Below are positions 8,717 through 16,572 of a stretch of DNA of 64,000 nucleotides, one piece after another (the first letter of the stretch is position 1; the number at the start of each line of letters is the position of its first letter). Made by a program: the position numbers and the translations under genes. Under the pieces are notes generated by a model, which searched no databases, was not told where the DNA came from, and saw nothing but the letters and a program-made list of their open reading frames with translations. This DNA is from Ruegeria sp. R14_0. GTDB taxonomy: Bacteria > Pseudomonadota > Alphaproteobacteria > Rhodobacterales > Rhodobacteraceae. Location: NCBI RefSeq assembly GCF_017743975.1, contig NZ_JAGHRC010000001.1, forward strand, positions 434,001-498,000. Direction: 5' to 3'.

Positions 8717-9445
8717 ATGATTACGGTTCATACGGATTCCGAAGGGGCACAGATCGAGGTCGAACTGTCCGGCGAAGTGACCAGCAAAGACTACAGTGAA
8801 ACACTGGTGCCCGCGATCGAGGCCGCGCTGGCAGATCATGACGCGGTTCGGATGCTGGCAATCGTGCAACCAGAATTCCAAGGGTACGATCTTGGCGCAG
8901 CGTGGGCTGACACCAAACTTGGCCTCAGCCATTGGCGCGGGTTCGACCGCATTGCTGTTGCGGCAGATCAGGGCTGGGTCCGATCTGGGGTGCATCTGGC
9001 CGCTCCGATTTTGCCGTGTCCGGTGCAGGTGTTTGACCTTGCCGAACTTGAGGCCGCGCGTCGTTGGATGCGTGAATCGCTGGGGGCCATTCATGTCACC
9101 GATCTGGGTGGACCTTGTGTTCAGATCAGCCTGATGGGCAAACTGGACCCGGATCAGTACAAGCAAGCCGAGCGTGATCTCGATGCCGTCCTAAGCACTA
9201 AGGACGGGTTTCGCCTGCTGATCGACTTGCGGGAATTTGACGGCTGGCAAGGGTTGACAGCGTTGGCCGCGCATTTCCGGCTGGCGCGGGGCCACATAGG
9301 GTTGTTGGATCGCGCAGCCATCGTGGGGGACAAGGCCTGGCAGCACATCGCGCAACGCGTGGCCAGTCATGTTCTTGGCGCGCGGACGCAATTCTTCCCA
9401 TCAGAAGAGTTTGAAAGCGCAAAAGCCTGGTTGGCGGCGGGATAA
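8717..9445 (+). CDS. SpoIIAA-like/STAS-type protein with two tandem domains
   Basis: A 242-aa soluble protein with two similar halves. The first starts MITVHTDSEGAQIEVELSGE; the second, after about residue 125, starts GPCVQISLMGKLDPDQYK and continues LLIDLREFDGWQGL. Each half has the beta-strand/helix pattern of the SpoIIAA-like (DUF3478) STAS-related fold, which usually occurs singly at about 120 aa. The start ATG 8717 has GGAGGG upstream. It follows the oxygenase gene by 32 bp. No phosphorylatable Ser site of classical anti-anti-sigma factors is evident to me, so a general lipid- or metabolite-binding STAS role is as likely as signalling. Confidence 0.7.
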   Translation: MITVHTDSEGAQIEVELSGEVTSKDYSETLVPAIEAALADHDAVRMLAIVQPEFQGYDLGAAWADTKLGLSHWRGFDRIAVAADQGWVRSGVHLAAPILPCPVQVFDLAELEAARRWMRESLGAIHVTDLGGPCVQISLMGKLDPDQYKQAERDLDAVLSTKDGFRLLIDLREFDGWQGLTALAAHFRLARGHIGLLDRAAIVGDKAWQHIAQRVASHVLGARTQFFPSEEFESAKAWLAAG

Positions 9446-9478
9446 CGCGTCTGTTTTGCAACACAAAAGCAGCACTTG

Positions 9479-9537
9479 TTGACCATTACGTCAAGTTAAT
9501 TAAGCGAGCGTTCAATTTTTCTTGATCGACTGGTCAA
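9479..9537. promoter_or_regulatory. pair of TTGA-N8-TCAA dyads, 43 bp apart
   Basis: TTGA at 9479-9482 pairs with TCAA at 9491-9494, and TTGA at 9522-9525 pairs with TCAA at 9534-9537. Both have an 8-bp centre, and the dyad centres lie 43 bp apart, about four helical turns. The spacer is two bases longer than an FNR/CRP box (N6), so it is not a standard FNR site. They precede the structured RNA candidate on the + strand and lie between convergent genes, where protein-gene promoters are not expected. Confidence 0.4.
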
Positions 9538-9598
9538 AAAACATTAAGCAACCAGTGTCCGCCCGCGTGACCACTTCGGGTGAACGACATTTTTGAAA

Positions 9599-9677
9599 CG
9601 CCGCTGTGGGTTGCCACTCACTCAACGCTTGTCTTGGAACTTTCCCCCCTCGTAGTTCAGACCAACCCGCAGCGGCG
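9599..9677 (+). ncRNA. candidate structured small RNA with a C-rich loop
   Basis: A 15-bp uninterrupted helix forms between 9599-9613 and 9663-9677, with one G-U pair (9607/9669). Inside it a second hairpin pairs 9631-9634 with 9659-9662 and 9637-9641 with 9654-9658, with a 2-base bulge and a 12-base loop (9642-9653) that exposes six consecutive C residues followed by TC. The inner hairpin abuts the 3' arm of the outer helix, so they could stack; 9614-9630 is left single-stranded. The G-U pair becomes an A-C mismatch on the other strand, favouring transcription rightward. A C-rich exposed loop is typical of alphaproteobacterial small RNAs that target ribosome sites. It lies between the convergent SpoIIAA-like and DUF1289 genes. 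I do not recognise a named RNA family, and no strong terminator follows. Confidence 0.55.
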
Positions 9678-9705
9678 CGGATACATCCATGAACCAAGGG
9701 TCTTT

Positions 9706-9957
9706 TCAGGTTTTGTTGACACGCGCAGAACGCCCACCGCGCCGCTTGGCGAGGCGTGGTTTGCGGGCGGGCAGATCTTCCATGATTTCAGCGCGCTCGG
9801 TGCTGTCCATTTTCGACCAACGTGTGATCTCGTCAATGGTGCGATAGCAGCCGGTACAGATGCGTTCGGTCGGGTGCACGACGCAAATCTGGATGCAAGG
9901 GCTTTCGACCTCGTTCCTTTTCCAGACCATGTTTGTCATCGGTGTTCCCCGTGCCAT
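9706..9957 (-). CDS. DUF1289 family Cys-rich protein
   Basis: An 83-aa protein with the DUF1289 signature: SPCIQICVVHPTERICTGCYRTIDEI, giving four conserved cysteines (C-x3-C, then C-x2-C), and a Trp-Ser segment (TRWSKM). The cysteines suggest a small metal or Fe-S site; no function is established to my knowledge. The start ATG at 9957-9955 overlaps the ruvX stop by one base (TAATG), which supports this start over the internal ATG at 9939 and suggests translational coupling. The basic C-terminal tail (RKPRLAKRRGGRSARVNKT) could bind nucleic acid. Confidence 0.8.
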   Translation of the reverse strand: MARGTPMTNMVWKRNEVESPCIQICVVHPTERICTGCYRTIDEITRWSKMDSTERAEIMEDLPARKPRLAKRRGGRSARVNKT

Positions 9958-10421
9958 TACAAAAAGCGCAGCCTATCCAACGCCCCTTGCAGAATATAGC
10001 CAGCCGCAACGTGATCGATAACCTGTCCGCGACGTTTTCGTGTCGTATCCGCCTCAAGCAGTGCTTTTTCAGCCGCAACCGTGCTGAGCCGTTCGTCCCA
10101 GAATCCGATAGAAACCTCGGTCAGGCGCGACAGGTTGCGGGCAAAGGCGCGGGTGGACTGGCAGCGGGGGCCTTCGGTTCCGTCCATGTTTTTCGGCAGG
10201 CCGAGGATAACACCGCCGATCTCGCGGTCTGCCATGATCTCGAGAAGGCGAGCAGAATCCAAGGTGAACTTCTTGCGCCGCACGGTCTCAAGCGGACTGG
10301 CCACGCCGCGCATCCGGTCGGAGACGGCAACACCGATGGTTTTTTCGCCCAGATCCAGGCCCATCAGGGCCGTCATCGCCGGCAGGTTGGCCGCGAAATC
10401 TTCGAAAGCGTCATAGATCAT
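9957..10421 (-). CDS. ruvX: RuvX/YqgF RNase H-fold nuclease (putative Holliday junction resolvase, rRNA processing)
   Basis: A 154-aa YqgF-family protein. GLDLGEKTIGVAVSD (about residues 21-35) holds the first catalytic Asp of the RNase H fold; VILGLPKNMDGTEGP, the FWDERLSTVAAE segment with its acidic residue, and RGQVIDHVAAGYIL with the last Asp complete the active site. Members act in 16S rRNA 5' maturation and were proposed as Holliday junction resolvases. It overlaps ccmI upstream by ATGA and touches the DUF1289 gene downstream, so the three form one operon ccmI-ruvX-DUF1289. Confidence 0.92.
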   Translation of the reverse strand: MIYDAFEDFAANLPAMTALMGLDLGEKTIGVAVSDRMRGVASPLETVRRKKFTLDSARLLEIMADREIGGVILGLPKNMDGTEGPRCQSTRAFARNLSRLTEVSIGFWDERLSTVAAEKALLEADTTRKRRGQVIDHVAAGYILQGALDRLRFL

Positions 10422-11644
10422 TGTGCTATGCCGGCCTGGTAGGCAGCGGCGTCGATGATCTCGAGCGCTTCTGCATTTCCGGCAAAGACTTCCATCGCTT
10501 CGTTCTTGATATCGATGGCACGCTGTCCTTCACCCAGAACGCCCAGCGCAGCGATCAAGCGGGCCCAGTCTTCGGGTGCTCCACCTTCAGTGGCCAGCCG
10601 GTCTGACAGCTGATTGACCATGCCGCGGATCATTTCCTGTCGTTCTTCAGGGGTCAGGGCGGCTGCGGCATCAATATCGTCCTGCGAGGGACCGGGAATC
10701 GCAGGTGCCGGAGGCTCGGGTGCGTTGAAAACACCGGCCCGAAAGGCCAGCTCATCCAGCTGGGCCAGGATTGCATCCGCCCAAGGGGCTCCGGCGGGCG
10801 CGTTGCGCAGCGCGTCGGTCCAGATGCGGTATCCAATGTCAGGTCGGCCGACCTGAACCATCATCTGACCAAGGTAATACAACGCCGGACCATCGCGCGG
10901 ATCGCGCTGCAGCGCCTGACGCAGCGCTTCTTCGGCCTCTGGCGAGACATATCCGCGTGCCGACAGGATCATCATCTCGGCCAAATGCGAATAAGCTTCT
11001 GCCGGAACCTGATCACCAGACAGTTCGATGACACGCTGCTGGGCCTTGTATGCCGCGGGATAATTGCCTGCGTTGGCTTCGTGTTGCGCCAGAAGAACAT
11101 GCCCCTGAAGATCGTCCGGGCGGGCGGCAACGGTTTCGCGAAGCTGGTTGAGCAAAGAGGCGTAACTCTCCTCCAGCTCCGGCAGCGGAGCCGGTGTTGC
11201 GGCGGCTTCGGCTTCGGCCTGGCTGGGGCGTTCCGCGCGGAGGATTTCGGCCTGTTCAAGGCGCAATGACAGTGGCTGATCCGGCAGTCCCGCTGCACCC
11301 ATCCGGTCATACATCCACGCCGCGCCGCCTACCAGAAATGCGCTTACGACCGTTATCCCCGTGATCGTAACCCAGCGCGGCGGCCCGGCCTGCGCTGTTT
11401 GCGCCTGCATCTGGGCGTCCGCCGCCAGAATACGACGCGAGATTTCGGTGCGAACCCTCTCGGCATCTGCTTCGCCGATCACGCCGCGCGCCAGATCCTT
11501 GTCTACGCCCGCCAACTGTTCGCGGTAAACGCGCAGGTCATAGGCGGCCGCCGGCTCGCGCGTATCGCGCCCACGCAACAGGGAAAAACCCAAAAACACC
11601 GCTGTAACCAGTGCGGTCAAAATGATCAGGGCCCAGAACGTCAT
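10418..11644 (-). CDS. ccmI: c-type cytochrome biogenesis protein CcmI
   Basis: A 408-aa protein with an N-terminal membrane helix (LIILTALVTAVFLGFSLL), a cytoplasmic leucine-zipper-like segment (VYREQLAGVDKDLARGVIG) characteristic of CcmI, a second helix around residues 92-112 (VTITGITVVSAFLVGGAAW), then a periplasmic domain with TPR-like repeats such as DGPALYYLGQMMVQVGRPD. CcmI holds apocytochrome c and presents it to the CcmFH heme lyase. The other maturation genes in this window (ccmABCDG) lie about 34 kb away; ccmE, ccmF and ccmH are not here. The stop overlaps the ruvX start (ATGA). Confidence 0.92.
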   Translation of the reverse strand: MTFWALIILTALVTAVFLGFSLLRGRDTREPAAAYDLRVYREQLAGVDKDLARGVIGEADAERVRTEISRRILAADAQMQAQTAQAGPPRWVTITGITVVSAFLVGGAAWMYDRMGAAGLPDQPLSLRLEQAEILRAERPSQAEAEAAATPAPLPELEESYASLLNQLRETVAARPDDLQGHVLLAQHEANAGNYPAAYKAQQRVIELSGDQVPAEAYSHLAEMMILSARGYVSPEAEEALRQALQRDPRDGPALYYLGQMMVQVGRPDIGYRIWTDALRNAPAGAPWADAILAQLDELAFRAGVFNAPEPPAPAIPGPSQDDIDAAAALTPEERQEMIRGMVNQLSDRLATEGGAPEDWARLIAALGVLGEGQRAIDIKNEAMEVFAGNAEALEIIDAAAYQAGIAQ

Positions 11645-11722
11645 GGCTTCTCCGATGTGGCTGCCCTGACTTAGACCTCCGGGCTGGGTGAAAAAAGGGA
11701 CAAATGGCCGCTATTCGACTTC

Positions 11723-11756
11723 ATGTCGCAATAATGGGGCCTATGTCGCAATAATG
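11723..11756 (+). promoter_or_regulatory. exact 14-bp tandem operator upstream of the sarcosine oxidase operon
   Basis: ATGTCGCAATAATG occurs at 11723-11736 and again at 11743-11756, a 20-bp period (about two helical turns), ending 84 bp before the soxB start. Exact tandem repeats on one face of the helix containing TGTCG fit binding by an AraC/GlxA-family activator, as known for GbdR-type control of glycine-betaine and sarcosine catabolism. No regulator gene is adjacent. The operator call is inference from position and spacing. Confidence 0.6.
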
Positions 11757-11840
11757 CGATATTACGGCGTTGCACGGCAGGGGCGTATTGTCGTTACACG
11801 GCATATGTTCGCCCAATCACCGAACCGGATGGATTCGCTT

Positions 11841-13085
11841 ATGAAACACTATTCAGCCTTTGCTGTGGCGCGCGAAGCGCTGCGCTATCACACCGGATGG
11901 GAGCGCGCGTGGCGCTCGCCCGAGCCCAAGAAGAAATATGACGTCATCATCATTGGTGCCGGCGGCCATGGTTTGGCCACGGCGTATTACCTGGGCAAGA
12001 ACTATGGCATCCAGAACGTCGCCGTGATCGAAAAGGGCTGGCTGGGTGGCGGGAACACCGGTCGGAACACGACCATCATCCGCTCGAACTATCTGCAGGA
12101 TCCGTCTGCTGCGCTGTATGAAAAGGCGCGTGGTCTGTACGAAGACCTCAGCCAAGAGCTGAACTACAACATCATGTTCAGCCCGCGCGGCGTCATGATG
12201 CTGGCCCAGACCCAGCACGAGATTCGCGGCTATCAGCGCACGGCGCATGCCAACGCGCTGCAGGGCGTAAAGACCGAGTGGATCGGGCCCGAGCGCGTCA
12301 AGGAACTGGTGCCGATCATCAACATCGAGGGCCCGCGCTATCCGGTTCTGGGTGCCCTGTGGCAGGAACGCGGTGGAACTGCGCGCCATGACGCGGTTGC
12401 GTGGGGATATGCCCGCGCGTGTTCCGCGATGGGCATGGACATCATCCAGCAGTGCGAAGTCACCGGTGTCCGTTCCGAAAACGGTCGCGTCGTTGGTGTG
12501 GACACCACCAAAGGCGCGATTGACTGCGAAAAACTGGGCATCGTGGTCGCGGGGCATTCGGGCCAGTTGGCCGAGATGGCGGGCTTCCGTCTGCCGCTCG
12601 AGGCGATTGCTCTGCAGGCTCTGGTGTCCGAGCCGATCAAACCCTGCATGGATGTGGTCGTGATGGCGAACACCGTGCACGGCTATATGTCTCAGTCTGA
12701 CAAAGGCGAGATGGTTATCGGCGGCGGCACCGATGCGTACAACAATTTCACCCAGCGCGGTTCGTTCCATCATATCGAGGAAACGGTACGGGCGCTGGTC
12801 GAGACCTTCCCGATGATCTCGCGCCTGAAGATGCTGCGCCAGTGGGGCGGGATCGTGGACATGACGGGCGACCGGTCACCGATCCTGTCGAAAACGCCTC
12901 TGGGTGGCTGCTTCATCAACTGCGGCTGGGGCACGGGTGGTTTCAAGGCCATTCCGGGCTCGGGCTGGGGCATGGCACAGCTGATGGCCACGGGCCATTC
13001 GCCGCTGACCGAAGCCTTCACGCTGGACCGCTTCAAAGAGGGCCGCTTTATCGACGAAAGCGTTGCCGCCGGGGTGGCGCACTGA
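11841..13085 (+). CDS. soxB: sarcosine oxidase, beta subunit
   Basis: A 414-aa flavoprotein subunit of heterotetrameric sarcosine oxidase, which oxidises N-methylglycine to glycine and passes the methyl carbon to tetrahydrofolate. It has the FAD-binding IIGAGGHGLATAYYLG (about residues 35-50), GGGNTGRNTTIIRSNY, and RGGTARHDAVAWGYA, whose His (residue 183) corresponds to the covalent FMN attachment region of the family. IVDMTGDRSPILSKTP and NCGWGTGGFKAIPG near the C-terminus are also typical. ATG 11841 gives the conserved start MKHYSAFAVAREAL; longer in-frame starts enter the operator region. First gene of soxB-D-A-G. Confidence 0.96.
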   Translation: MKHYSAFAVAREALRYHTGWERAWRSPEPKKKYDVIIIGAGGHGLATAYYLGKNYGIQNVAVIEKGWLGGGNTGRNTTIIRSNYLQDPSAALYEKARGLYEDLSQELNYNIMFSPRGVMMLAQTQHEIRGYQRTAHANALQGVKTEWIGPERVKELVPIINIEGPRYPVLGALWQERGGTARHDAVAWGYARACSAMGMDIIQQCEVTGVRSENGRVVGVDTTKGAIDCEKLGIVVAGHSGQLAEMAGFRLPLEAIALQALVSEPIKPCMDVVVMANTVHGYMSQSDKGEMVIGGGTDAYNNFTQRGSFHHIEETVRALVETFPMISRLKMLRQWGGIVDMTGDRSPILSKTPLGGCFINCGWGTGGFKAIPGSGWGMAQLMATGHSPLTEAFTLDRFKEGRFIDESVAAGVAH

Positions 13086-13160
13086 GGCCCGACCACAGAG
13101 CGCCATTGTTTAGAATTCTGGTTGGCCAAGGTGCCAACCGACCGCCAAAAGGATGATCAC

Positions 13161-13493
13161 ATGCTGATCCTGAATTGCCCTTATTGCGGCGTCGATGCCG
13201 AAGAAACCGAACTCACCGCCGGTGGTGAGGCGCATCTGAAACGCTATGGTCCGGGCTCATCCGAAGATGAGTTCCACGACTACCTGTTCATGCGCGAAAA
13301 CCCCAAAGGCGTGCATTTCGAGCGTTGGCGTCACAGCAACGGCTGTGGCAAGTGGTTCCACGTTGCGCGCTGCACCCAGACGCTGGAAGTGTTTGGAACC
13401 TATTCGGCCCAGACCACCGAGCCACCGCAAGAGATCAAGGACGCCATCACTGCCAAGCGCCCGGGATGGGCCTGGAGAGAGTTCTCCGTATGA
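13161..13493 (+). CDS. soxD: sarcosine oxidase, delta subunit
   Basis: A 110-aa zinc-binding subunit with the expected CPYC motif near the N-terminus and the later His and Cys ligands in WRHSNGCGKWFHVARC. The sequence RYGPGSSEDEFHDYLFMRENP is diagnostic of SoxD. It has a good ribosome site (AAGGATG) and lies 75 bp after soxB. The subunit is structural; it caps the alpha-subunit interface. Its stop overlaps a 23-codon ORF by ATGA. Confidence 0.96.
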   Translation: MLILNCPYCGVDAEETELTAGGEAHLKRYGPGSSEDEFHDYLFMRENPKGVHFERWRHSNGCGKWFHVARCTQTLEVFGTYSAQTTEPPQEIKDAITAKRPGWAWREFSV

Positions 13494-13561
13494 TCCGTCT
13501 GTTCGAAAATATTCCCGCCGGAGGCCTTGATGTCTCCACCCGCGAAAGGTCCGCACAATGA
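13490..13561 (+). CDS. 23-aa ORF bridging soxD and soxA
   Basis: ATG 13490-13492 overlaps the soxD stop (ATGA), and its own TGA (13559-13561) overlaps the soxA start in the same way. The peptide is MIRLFENIPAGGLDVSTRER then SAQ. It would let ribosomes leaving soxD pass straight to soxA. soxA also has its own AAAGG ribosome site within this ORF. It may be a coupling leader rather than a functional peptide; chance occurrence of two exact overlaps is possible but not likely. Confidence 0.35.
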   Translation: MIRLFENIPAGGLDVSTRERSAQ

Positions 13562-16500
13562 GCACCCGTCTCGCAAAACAAGGCCGGCTGATTGACCGGT
13601 CGAAAAAGGTCACGTTCACCTTCAACGGCACTTCGATGCAGGGTTATGAGGGCGATACGCTCGCCTCGGCCCTGTTGGCCAATGACCAGATGATGATGGG
13701 CCGGTCGTTCAAGTACCACCGTCCGCGCGGCGTCGTCGCCAGCGGCGCGGAAGAGCCGAACGCCCTGGTCGGATTGGGTGAGGGCAATCGGTTCGAGCCG
13801 AACCAGCGCGCCACCACGACCGAGCTGTTCAACGGTCTGACCTCTGTATCCCAGAACCACTGGCCGAACCTTGAATTCGACGTGGGCTCGATCAACACCC
13901 ATCTGTCGCGTTTTCTGCCGGCTGGCTTCTACTACAAGATGTTCATCCATCCGAAACCGTTCTGGAAACACGTCTACGAACCGTTCATCCGTCAATCCGC
14001 CGGTCTGGGCAAAGCCCCGGACAAAGATAGCCGCGATGCGGACACCTACGAGCACTTCTATGCCTTCACCGATGTTCTGATCATCGGTGGCGGTATCGCA
14101 GGTCTGCAAGCGGCCAAGGCGGCGGCGCAATCGGGTGCCAAGGTTCTGCTGATCGAACAAACGGCCCATTGGGGCGGGCGTACTCCGGTCGATGGGGGAA
14201 CCATCAATGGTGAGCCTGTGGATAAGTTCGTGGAACAATTGGTTGCCGAGCTTGAGGCAATGGACAACGTCACCATGCGCGCGCGCTGCATGGGGGCAGG
14301 TGTCTATGACCATGGCTATGTGCTGGGGTATGAGCGTTTGAACGATCATAAACCGGGCACACAAGGTCCACGTCACCGCCTGTGGCGCATCCGTGCCAAG
14401 CAGGTCGTCACCGCGACAGGTGCCATCGAACGTCCGTTGTCCTTTGCGGGCAACGATGTACCGGGGGTCATGCTGGCTTCGGCGATGCGCGACTATGTGG
14501 TGAACTGGGGTGTGACCCCGGGCGAAAAAGTGATCGTGGCCACCAACAATGACGATGCTTACCGGACTGCGATCATCCTGAAACAGGCAGGTGTCAACGT
14601 TTTGCGCGTCGTCGATGCGCGTGCTGCGGCAGGACCAATGGCCGAAGAGGCGCGTCAGCTCGGCATCCGTGTCGACCCCGGCAAGGCCATCGCCAAAGTC
14701 AAAGGCGGCAAGCGCGTCAAGAAGGTTGCAATCTGCAATCAAGAAGGCATCGGCGGCGCTCGCGAAGAGGTTGAGTGCGACGCCTTGGCAATGTCGGGCG
14801 GATGGTCTCCGGTCGTGCATATGTGGTCGCATTGCGGCGGCAAATTGATCTGGGATGACGCCAACGCGCATTTCCGCCCCGATCCTGATCGTCCTCCGTT
14901 GGGCGCAAATGGCGAAGGGTTTGTCGTGGCCGCAGGTGCGTCGAATGGACCTTTGGCCTTGGGTGAGGTGTTGACCGACGCGCACGCTGCGGGCAAGGCA
15001 GCCGCCAAAGCCGCCGGGTTCAAACCCAAGAACACCAAAGCTCCGTCCGGTGAAACAACCGGCGAAGCACCGATGGAAGCTGTCTGGCTCATGCCCGCTA
15101 ATGCTGAAATCCAGCTGCGCATGAAGTCTTGGCTGGATTTCCAAAACGACGTCAAAGTCTCGGATGTGCAACTGGCCGCGCGCGAAGGGTATGAAAGCGT
15201 CGAACATACCAAGCGCTACACCACGCTGGGTATGGCCACAGATCAAGGTAAGTTAAGCAATATCAACGGGCTAGCGATCCTTGCTGATGCGCTGGAATCG
15301 GAAATCCCGAAGGTGGGCACCACCACATTCCGTCCGCCATACACGCCGATTTCGATGGGTTCGATTGGTGGGGAAGCACGGGGCGAGGTTTTCCAGCCGA
15401 TCCGTCGTACTCCGATGCATGACTGGCACGACAAGAACGGTGCCGATTGGGAGCCGGTCGGCCATTGGCGGCGTCCCTATGCCTATGTTCGTTCAGGCGA
15501 ATCCGTCCATGATGCGGTGAACCGAGAGGTTAAAAACACCCGTGATAACCTCGGGCTGTTGGATGCTTCGACGCTGGGCAAGCTGATCGTTAAAGGTCCC
15601 GATGCCGGGAAGTTCCTGGACATGATGTACACCAACATGATGTCCACGCTGAAGATCGGCAAATGCCGCTATGGTCTGATGTGTTCGGAAAACGGGTTCC
15701 TGATCGACGACGGCGTAGTCGCCCGGATCGACGAGGACACCTGGCTGTGCCACACAACCACCGGCGGAGCCGAACGTATCCACGCCCATATGGAAGAGTG
15801 GTTGCAGACCGAATGGTGGGACTGGAAAGTCTACGTCGCCAACGTGACCGAGCAGTACGCTCAGGTCGCAGTAGTCGGCCCCAATGCCCGCAAGGTGTTG
15901 GAGAAGCTGGGCGGCATGGATGTCAGCCCCGAAGCACTGCCGTTTATGGAGTGGCGTGACGGTCAGATCGGCGGGTTCGATTGCCGTGTCTACCGGATCT
16001 CTTTCTCGGGCGAGTTGAGCTGTGAGATCGCGGTTCCAGCTTCGCAAGGGCAGGCTTTCTGGAACGCTCTGATGGAGGCCGGAAAAGAGTTCGGTGTGAT
16101 GCCGTATGGCACCGAATGTCTGCACATCCTGCGGGCCGAAAAGGGCTTTATCATGATCGGGGACGAGACCGACGGCACCGTGATCCCGCAGGATCTGGGG
16201 CTAAACTGGGCGATCTCGAAAAAGAAAGAAGATTTCCTTGGAAAGCGCGCGCAGGAGCGGTCGCATATGACCGACCCGGATCGCTGGAAATTGGTTGGGC
16301 TTGAGACTGTGGATGGTTCCGTCTTGCCTGATGGAGCTTACGCAGTCGGCGAGGGCGTCAACGCCAACGGTCAGCGCAACATGATCGGGCGTGTAACCTC
16401 GACCTACTACTCGGCCAATCTGGGCAAGGGCATTGCCATGGGACTGATCAAGCACGGTCCCGACCGAATGGGCGAGATTGTCGAGTTCCCCGGAACCGAT

Positions 16501-16572
16501 GGCAAAACCTACAAAGCAAAGATCGTGGACCCGATCTTCTTCGACAAGGACGGGGAGAAGCAGAATGTCTGA
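13558..16572 (+). CDS. soxA: sarcosine oxidase, alpha subunit
   Basis: A 1004-aa protein with the expected order of domains: an N-terminal 2Fe-2S-ferredoxin-like fold (FTFNGTSMQGYEGDTLASAL, then SFKYHRPRGV), a dinucleotide-binding flavin/NAD domain (IIGGGIAGLQAAKAAAQSG, about residues 175-195, and ERPLSFAGNDVPGVMLA), and from about residue 600 a GcvT-like tetrahydrofolate-binding aminomethyltransferase domain (NLGLLDASTLGKLIVKGPDA and EWWDWKVYVANVTEQYAQVA). It forms 5,10-methylene-THF from the released methyl carbon. Length is normal. Its 3' end overlaps soxG by 8 bp. Confidence 0.97.
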   Translation: MSTRLAKQGRLIDRSKKVTFTFNGTSMQGYEGDTLASALLANDQMMMGRSFKYHRPRGVVASGAEEPNALVGLGEGNRFEPNQRATTTELFNGLTSVSQNHWPNLEFDVGSINTHLSRFLPAGFYYKMFIHPKPFWKHVYEPFIRQSAGLGKAPDKDSRDADTYEHFYAFTDVLIIGGGIAGLQAAKAAAQSGAKVLLIEQTAHWGGRTPVDGGTINGEPVDKFVEQLVAELEAMDNVTMRARCMGAGVYDHGYVLGYERLNDHKPGTQGPRHRLWRIRAKQVVTATGAIERPLSFAGNDVPGVMLASAMRDYVVNWGVTPGEKVIVATNNDDAYRTAIILKQAGVNVLRVVDARAAAGPMAEEARQLGIRVDPGKAIAKVKGGKRVKKVAICNQEGIGGAREEVECDALAMSGGWSPVVHMWSHCGGKLIWDDANAHFRPDPDRPPLGANGEGFVVAAGASNGPLALGEVLTDAHAAGKAAAKAAGFKPKNTKAPSGETTGEAPMEAVWLMPANAEIQLRMKSWLDFQNDVKVSDVQLAAREGYESVEHTKRYTTLGMATDQGKLSNINGLAILADALESEIPKVGTTTFRPPYTPISMGSIGGEARGEVFQPIRRTPMHDWHDKNGADWEPVGHWRRPYAYVRSGESVHDAVNREVKNTRDNLGLLDASTLGKLIVKGPDAGKFLDMMYTNMMSTLKIGKCRYGLMCSENGFLIDDGVVARIDEDTWLCHTTTGGAERIHAHMEEWLQTEWWDWKVYVANVTEQYAQVAVVGPNARKVLEKLGGMDVSPEALPFMEWRDGQIGGFDCRVYRISFSGELSCEIAVPASQGQAFWNALMEAGKEFGVMPYGTECLHILRAEKGFIMIGDETDGTVIPQDLGLNWAISKKKEDFLGKRAQERSHMTDPDRWKLVGLETVDGSVLPDGAYAVGEGVNANGQRNMIGRVTSTYYSANLGKGIAMGLIKHGPDRMGEIVEFPGTDGKTYKAKIVDPIFFDKDGEKQNV

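Noticed and set aside
13447..15246. 599-codon open frame on the minus strand
   Set aside because: It lies entirely opposite soxA, whose protein has full family motifs; the antisense frame has no family features or ribosome site.
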